Below are positions 17,374 to 21,092 of a stretch of DNA of 21,092 nt, piece by piece. A program made the translations under genes and the position numbers. The first letter of the stretch is position 1. Every line of letters begins with the position of its first letter. This DNA is from Dysgonamonadaceae bacterium. Its GTDB lineage: Bacteria > Bacteroidota > Bacteroidia > Bacteroidales > Azobacteroidaceae. The stretch spans positions 1 through 21,092 of the forward strand of contig JAITAH010000008.1 of NCBI GenBank assembly GCA_031284225.1, given 5' to 3'. Under the pieces are notes generated by a model. The model searched no databases. It was not told the DNA's origin and saw only the letters and a list, made by a program, of their open reading frames with translations.

Positions 17374-19062
17374 ATGAAAACCGATGCGAAAAATTATAAA
17401 AAACAGGCACATATAGCCCTGAAATACGGATTCTTCTTTTTAGGAGCATCGCTCATTTGTTCATGGCAAGGGTGTAAAGAAGATCCGGTTAATCCGGAAG
17501 ATCCGGGAGGAATTGTCGTTGTCGATCCTCCCGGTCCGGGCGATTCGGAAGATAATTCTTTGGATCTTTTCGTAGCGCCGGATTACAGCGACGATTATGC
17601 GGCTATTGCCGCCTGGGGCGAACGCAACAGATGGAATTTAGCGAATGTACACGACCCAACGGTGGAAAAATGCGGCGATTATTATTACATGTATCAAACC
17701 GACGCATCCTATGGAAATGCTCACGAAGGGCATGGGCATTTCTTTTGCCGCCGTTCCAAAGATTTGGTGAATTGGGAATTTCGGGGAGCTACTCAAAGCG
17801 ACGTACTGCCTTGGGTAAAAGATACGTTGAACAATATGCGTTCCCGCTTGGGATTACCGGCTATCAATAATCCTTCTTACGGATACTGGGCGCCGGTAGT
17901 TCGCAAAGCCGGTAATAAATACTGGATGTATTATACCATCGTAATCGATAATTATATCCAAACCGGAAAATCCGCCACATCCGCCAATTTCGATTATTCG
18001 TGGACGGAACGCGCTTTCATCGGTTTAATGGAAACCGACGATTTGGCAAGCAACCTGTGGACCGACCGGGGAATGGTTGTGTGTTCTTCTTCCGACAGGG
18101 GAACGAATTGGTCGCGTCCCAGCCTCAACAACTGGGATGCTTACTTCAAATGGAATGCTATCGACCCTTCGTTTATTATTACCCCCGAAGGAGAGCGCTG
18201 GTTGATCTACGGTTCCTGGCATTCCGGCATTGTCGCCTTACTTTTAGACCCGGAAACGGGTAAACCCGCACATTTGGGCGATCCCTGGGCGACCGGCGCT
18301 TTGCCGGATTACGGCACACGTATTTATACGCGCGACGGCAATAGTCGCTGGCAAGCCTCCGAAGCCCCGGAAATCATTTATAACGGCGAAACCGGTTATT
18401 ATTACCTGTTTCTGGCCTATGATGAATTATCGGTCGCATATAACACGCGCGTATGTCGTTCACGGTCCATTACAGGCCCTTACACCGGTTATAATCATGC
18501 CGACGTCAGCGCAGGAGGGAACGTTTATCCTTTGTTGACGCATCCCTACCAATTTAATCGACATTCCGGATGGGTAGGGATTTCGCATTGTTGTATTTTT
18601 CAGGACGGCGACGGCCATTGGTATTACAGTTCACAAGGACGTTTACCTGCTAATACGAACGGGAACGCTTACAGCAACGCCATCATGATGGGACATGTCC
18701 GTAAAATCCGATGGACAGACGATGGTTGGCCGGTGGTCATGCCGGAACGTTACGCAGCCGTTCCGGATGTATCCATCCAAGAAGATGAGTTGACGGGAAC
18801 TTGGGAACATATCACATTGAAATATGCGATCGGTAAACAACAAACCTCCCAAACGCTCACATTAGCAGGCAATCATACGGCTACGGGCGCTTTATCCGGC
18901 GCTTGGTCGTGGGATTCCGGTAATAAAATCTTGACTATCGGCAACCAAAAACTCTATGTGGAACGCGAAGCGGACTGGGAAGCCTCGCCTCGCCACCATA
19001 CCTTAATATATGCAGGCCTCAATTCGTCGGGAGAGTCTTTATGGGGAAAACAGAGCAGATAA
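17374..19062 (+). CDS. GH43 glycoside hydrolase, probable surface endo-1,5-alpha-L-arabinanase
   Basis: A 562-residue lipoprotein. The lipobox WQGC (Cys34) is followed by KED, which fits the K(D/E)2 surface-export signal described in Bacteroidetes. The five-bladed GH43 propeller carries the three expected acidic residues: Asp94 in HDPTV (base), Asp264 in AIDPSF (pKa modulator) and Glu330 in SEAPEI (acid). Long inserts such as GYWAPVV and the C-terminal beta domain (about 463-562, starting LTGTWEHITLKYA) resemble the GH43 arabinanases that carry a GH43_C2 domain. It would cut the 1,5-linked arabinan backbone at the cell surface and release oligosaccharides for the two SusCD pairs. It is the last gene of the operon. 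No clear terminator follows. An exo-acting arabinofuranosidase or another GH43 specificity cannot be excluded. Confidence 0.88.
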   Translation: MKTDAKNYKKQAHIALKYGFFFLGASLICSWQGCKEDPVNPEDPGGIVVVDPPGPGDSEDNSLDLFVAPDYSDDYAAIAAWGERNRWNLANVHDPTVEKCGDYYYMYQTDASYGNAHEGHGHFFCRRSKDLVNWEFRGATQSDVLPWVKDTLNNMRSRLGLPAINNPSYGYWAPVVRKAGNKYWMYYTIVIDNYIQTGKSATSANFDYSWTERAFIGLMETDDLASNLWTDRGMVVCSSSDRGTNWSRPSLNNWDAYFKWNAIDPSFIITPEGERWLIYGSWHSGIVALLLDPETGKPAHLGDPWATGALPDYGTRIYTRDGNSRWQASEAPEIIYNGETGYYYLFLAYDELSVAYNTRVCRSRSITGPYTGYNHADVSAGGNVYPLLTHPYQFNRHSGWVGISHCCIFQDGDGHWYYSSQGRLPANTNGNAYSNAIMMGHVRKIRWTDDGWPVVMPERYAAVPDVSIQEDELTGTWEHITLKYAIGKQQTSQTLTLAGNHTATGALSGAWSWDSGNKILTIGNQKLYVEREADWEASPRHHTLIYAGLNSSGESLWGKQSR

Positions 19063-19087
19063 TGTGAAAACGGCCGCTTTGTATTAC

Positions 19088-19319
19088 TCATCTCGGCAAA
19101 TGCTGAAAGAAATAGTTGAATGCCGTAGCTACCTCATCTGTCGGGACACTTGTCAGACGACTTAAAAAGGTTTTGTGTGTTCGGCTATTTAACCAATTTT
19201 CTAACTCCGCACGGTCTTCCTCTGATAAGAGAGGTAACCAAAACCGCTACCTCTTCTGCCGATAACTTTTCTAAATCAATCGTTTTAACTCCTTTATTAT
19301 ACTGTTTACGACTACCAAA
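19088..19319 (-). pseudogene. Frameshifted remnant of a small unrecognised protein
   Basis: On the minus strand, 19319 to about 19247 reads SRKQYNKGVKTIDLEKLSAE and then EVA. The reading then continues only after a one-base shift, from 19246 to the TGA at 19090-19088, as FWLPLLSEEDRAELENWL, then NSRTHKTFLSRL, TSVPTDEVATAF and NYFFQHLPR. Dropping one base from the GCGGTTTTGG stretch would restore a single frame of about 76 codons. No ATG is seen, and an in-frame TAA lies at 19322-19320, so the 5' end is missing or uses another start. The residue pattern is protein-like on both sides of the break. The family is not recognised. It fills most of the gap between the GH43 gene and the ATPase gene. 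Confidence 0.4.
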
Positions 19320-19343
19320 TTATATAAAGTTTTGATGTGCGCT

Positions 19344-20483
19344 TCAAATAATCTCCCCCGACCAGAGCCGTTGCAAAAAAACATTCCAGGGAAGCGCCGA
19401 TACATTTTCTACCAAACGCGGATAAGGGTCATTCGTTACCAGAATCAGTTTTTTCACCGGATATTCTTCGGCAAACGCTTTCAGGCCTTTCAGGTGACGG
19501 TTCGTTACCGATACAGTCGATTTGACGTCTATGGCAACTTCGTGGTCGCCCAATACAAAGTCGATTTCTATTTGTGAAGCTGTTCGCCAATACGTTACAG
19601 GATAATTCAAATCGGAATACCGGCTGTGGGCGTATATTTCCTGATAAATAAAATGCTCGAAAACTTTTCCGAAAATTTCGTTCCCAAAATCTATTTTTCC
19701 TCTGTTCAACAATGAATTAACAATTCCAATGTCGAAAAGATAAAACTTGGGCGCAACTATCACGCGCCGCTTGGGATTTTTTTGGAACGAAGGCAAATAA
19801 CGTCCCAGCAAAGTATCTTCCAAAATTTGGAAATATTCCTTTACGGTCGGTACGCTGACGCCTGTTTCGGATGCAATATTGCTGTAATTAACCATTTCGC
19901 TGTTGGTAAGAGCGGCAATTTCCAGAAAACGACTAAATGTAGCCATGTTTCGTATTTTGGCTTCCGCTGCAATTTCGTCCCGGAGGTAACTCCCTATATA
20001 TGCCGACAACATTTTTTTTGGATTATTGGCGTCGTAATGTTTTGGTAATAAACCGTTGTTCAACGCTTTAATTAAATTAAATTCGGAAATTTCCCTGCTT
20101 GTCAGCGGATATAATTCATAGCGCAACGCCCTGCCTCCCAAGAGATTTGTACCGGAATGAAGGATTTTTCGCGGACTTGAACCGCTCATGATAAAACGGA
20201 TTCCTTTATTGACAATCAGCCAGTGAATCTCGTTCAGTAAAGCGGGAATTAATTGTATTTCATCGATGATTACCAACCGGATAGCGGGATTTTCCAAAAC
20301 GATTTCCCTGATAAGTCCCGGATTTTTGGAAAACCGTTTGTATTCGTTTGTCAGCAATAAATCGATCAGGAAGGTTTCCGGGAAAAGCGTCTTCAGCAAC
20401 GTGCTTTTTCCGGTTTGCCGCGCTCCCCATAAAAAAATGCTTTCGTTTTCAGAACCTTCAAATAGTTGCGTTCTTGTGTACAT
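19344..20483 (-). CDS. AAA ATPase with C-terminal DUF4143 (nuclease-like) region
   Basis: A 379-residue protein of the widespread AAA_14/DUF4143 family, usual length about 370-400. Walker A is GARQTGKST (20-28), Walker B VIIDEIQ (71-77) and a sensor-like MSGSSPRK follows (99-106). A winged-helix-like segment lies at about 195-225. The C-terminal region has EIDFVL (306-311) and AIDVKS (317-322), the ExD...DxK pattern of a restriction-endonuclease-like fold. The family's cellular role is not settled. No TM segment or signal peptide is seen, so it should be cytoplasmic. It is transcribed opposite to the PUL and divergently from the gene at 20836. A strong promoter and a 30-bp palindrome precede it. 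It is probably an accessory gene unrelated to glycan use. Confidence 0.92.
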   Translation of the reverse strand: MYTRTQLFEGSENESIFLWGARQTGKSTLLKTLFPETFLIDLLLTNEYKRFSKNPGLIREIVLENPAIRLVIIDEIQLIPALLNEIHWLIVNKGIRFIMSGSSPRKILHSGTNLLGGRALRYELYPLTSREISEFNLIKALNNGLLPKHYDANNPKKMLSAYIGSYLRDEIAAEAKIRNMATFSRFLEIAALTNSEMVNYSNIASETGVSVPTVKEYFQILEDTLLGRYLPSFQKNPKRRVIVAPKFYLFDIGIVNSLLNRGKIDFGNEIFGKVFEHFIYQEIYAHSRYSDLNYPVTYWRTASQIEIDFVLGDHEVAIDVKSTVSVTNRHLKGLKAFAEEYPVKKLILVTNDPYPRLVENVSALPWNVFLQRLWSGEII

Positions 20484-20507
20484 ATTATAGATAATAATTT
20501 ATATTGC

Positions 20508-20537
20508 TACTTTAAAATATCATGATATTTTAAAGTA
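20508..20537. repeat. 30-bp perfect palindrome in the ATPase leader, putative operator
   Basis: Each half is TACTTTAAAATATCA or its exact complement, with no mismatch and no loop. It lies between the -7 box (20553-20546, minus strand) and the ATG at 20483, over or just after the expected transcription start. This is a typical position for a repressor site, or for a hairpin in the 5' leader. Confidence 0.75.
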
Positions 20538-20545
20538 CGATGCTG

Positions 20546-20577
20546 CAAATATAATTATTTTTCAGGCAATTAGCAAA
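20546..20577 (-). promoter_or_regulatory. Promoter of the ATPase gene
   Basis: On the minus strand, TTTG (20577-20574) and TATATTTG (20553-20546) are separated by 20 nt. This matches the Bacteroidetes -33/-7 consensus at both elements. Confidence 0.7.
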
Positions 20578-20698
20578 TAATGATGGAAAATCAAACAAAA
20601 ATGTATTATGTTCCCCGTTTTCGATTCGTATTAAATGGTTACACTCAATATCCTGTTTATCGGTTCTAATAAAAATAAATTTTTATTATTCTTAATTC

Positions 20699-20730
20699 TC
20701 TGATTTTTAAAAGGAAAATGTTTAACTTTG
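20699..20730 (+). promoter_or_regulatory. Promoter of the right-end gene
   Basis: TAACTTTG at 20723-20730 fits TAnnTTTG. TCTG at 20699-20702, one mismatch to TTTG, lies 20 nt upstream. The start codon is about 105 nt downstream of the -7 box, leaving a leader of roughly 95 nt. Confidence 0.6.
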
Positions 20731-20735
20731 TCCGA

Positions 20736-20757
20736 TTTCAATCATATATGATTGAAA
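20736..20757. repeat. 22-bp perfect palindrome downstream of the -7 box, putative operator
   Basis: Each half is TTTCAATCATA or its exact complement. It begins six bases after the -7 element of the right-end promoter, over the expected transcription start. Sequence and length differ from the palindrome of the divergent ATPase gene, so a different binding protein would be expected. Confidence 0.7.
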
Positions 20758-20835
20758 ATAAGTTTTCTGTTTAAATAATTAAAGGCTGCTTGTGATAAAT
20801 TGGGCGCTCAAACGTAAAGCTAAATTAATTGGTAT

Positions 20836-21092
20836 ATGACTCTAAAAAATTTTGTCGAAAAATATGACAAACCGGGCGCCGTGGTAATTCTTGAAGGCAA
20901 GCGCAAGGTTCTTCCTGAAGATGAAGAAAAAATCGAGCTATTTGGAAAATTGATTGCAGAAAAAACCCAACACATCACGTTTCGCAGCGGAAATGCGCTT
21001 GGCGCCGATTACTGTTTCTCGCGAGGCGTAACGGCTGTCGATCAGAAACGTATGCAAGTGGTAACGCCTTATTCGGGACATCGTCAGAAAAC
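20836..21092 (+). CDS. 5' part of a possible SLOG/Rossmann-fold protein, runs off the right edge
   Basis: The ATG at 20836 opens a frame that stays open to the window end (85 complete codons). It begins MTLKNFVEKYDKPGAVVILE and later has ITFRSGNALGADYCFSRGV and VVTPYSGHR. A hydrophobic strand, then a glycine-rich SGNALGAD loop and a further strand, resembles the SLOG/LOG nucleotide-binding group (relatives of DprA and LOG proteins). This is a family-level guess from motif shape. It has no signal peptide, so it should be cytoplasmic. A promoter and a 22-bp palindrome lie upstream. The missing C-terminal part is needed to decide the family. Confidence 0.75.
   Translation, partial: MTLKNFVEKYDKPGAVVILEGKRKVLPEDEEKIELFGKLIAEKTQHITFRSGNALGADYCFSRGVTAVDQKRMQVVTPYSGHRQK

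Noticed and set aside
19066..19079. Short palindrome around CGGCCG after the GH43 stop
   Set aside because: The stem is too short and imperfect and has no T run. It is not enough to call a terminator.
19230..19254. 7-bp stem (AGAGGTA/TACCTCT) as a terminator of the PUL operon
   Set aside because: It has a 12-nt loop and no T run on either side, and lies inside the frameshifted gene remnant.
1..21092. CRISPR arrays, tRNA or rRNA genes, complete insertion sequences, prophage genes
   Set aside because: No regularly spaced repeats, tRNA-like folds, transposase genes or phage structural genes were seen on either strand.

Overview
The window is typical Bacteroidetes, most likely order Bacteroidales. 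It carries tandem SusC/SusD pairs, a hybrid two-component system (HTCS) regulator, surface lipoproteins with acidic residues after the lipid cysteine, a type IX secretion (T9SS) C-terminal tail, and promoters of the Bacteroidetes form (TTTG, about 20 nt, TAnnTTTG). The T9SS tail points away from the genus Bacteroides itself and towards relatives such as Dysgonomonas, Paludibacter or Porphyromonas-like families. This placement is inference.

Positions 556-19062 form a polysaccharide utilization locus (PUL), all on the + strand: HTCS sensor-regulator, secreted LamG protein with a T9SS tail, LamG lipoprotein, SusC, SusD, SusC, SusD (broken by a one-base frameshift), and a GH43 enzyme resembling endo-1,5-alpha-L-arabinanases. 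Gene order and enzyme type resemble the arabinan locus known from Bacteroides thetaiotaomicron, so arabinan or arabino-oligosaccharide is the most likely substrate. A 29-bp sequence occurs upstream of both LamG genes with the same distance to a -7 box. A weaker inverted copy lies upstream of the HTCS gene. These are the best candidates for HTCS binding sites and would define two activated units: 4760-5767, ended by a hairpin terminator, and 6051-19062, where gaps between genes are at most 27 nt.

To the left (1-156, minus strand) is the 5' part of an unrecognised gene whose frame is interrupted at an (AG)9 dinucleotide run, as in phase-variable loci. To the right of the PUL are a frameshifted gene remnant (19088-19319, minus), a DUF4143-type AAA ATPase (minus), and the first 85 codons of a possible SLOG/Rossmann-fold protein running off the right edge (+). 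The last two are divergently transcribed. Each has a Bacteroidetes promoter followed directly by a long perfect palindrome (30 bp and 22 bp), which suggests independent repressor or autoregulatory sites unrelated to the PUL.

No tRNA, rRNA, CRISPR array, complete insertion sequence or phage gene was seen. The possible novelties are the HTCS operator repeats, the (AG)9 locus, the LamG paralogues that use two export routes, and the paired palindromic promoters at the right end.
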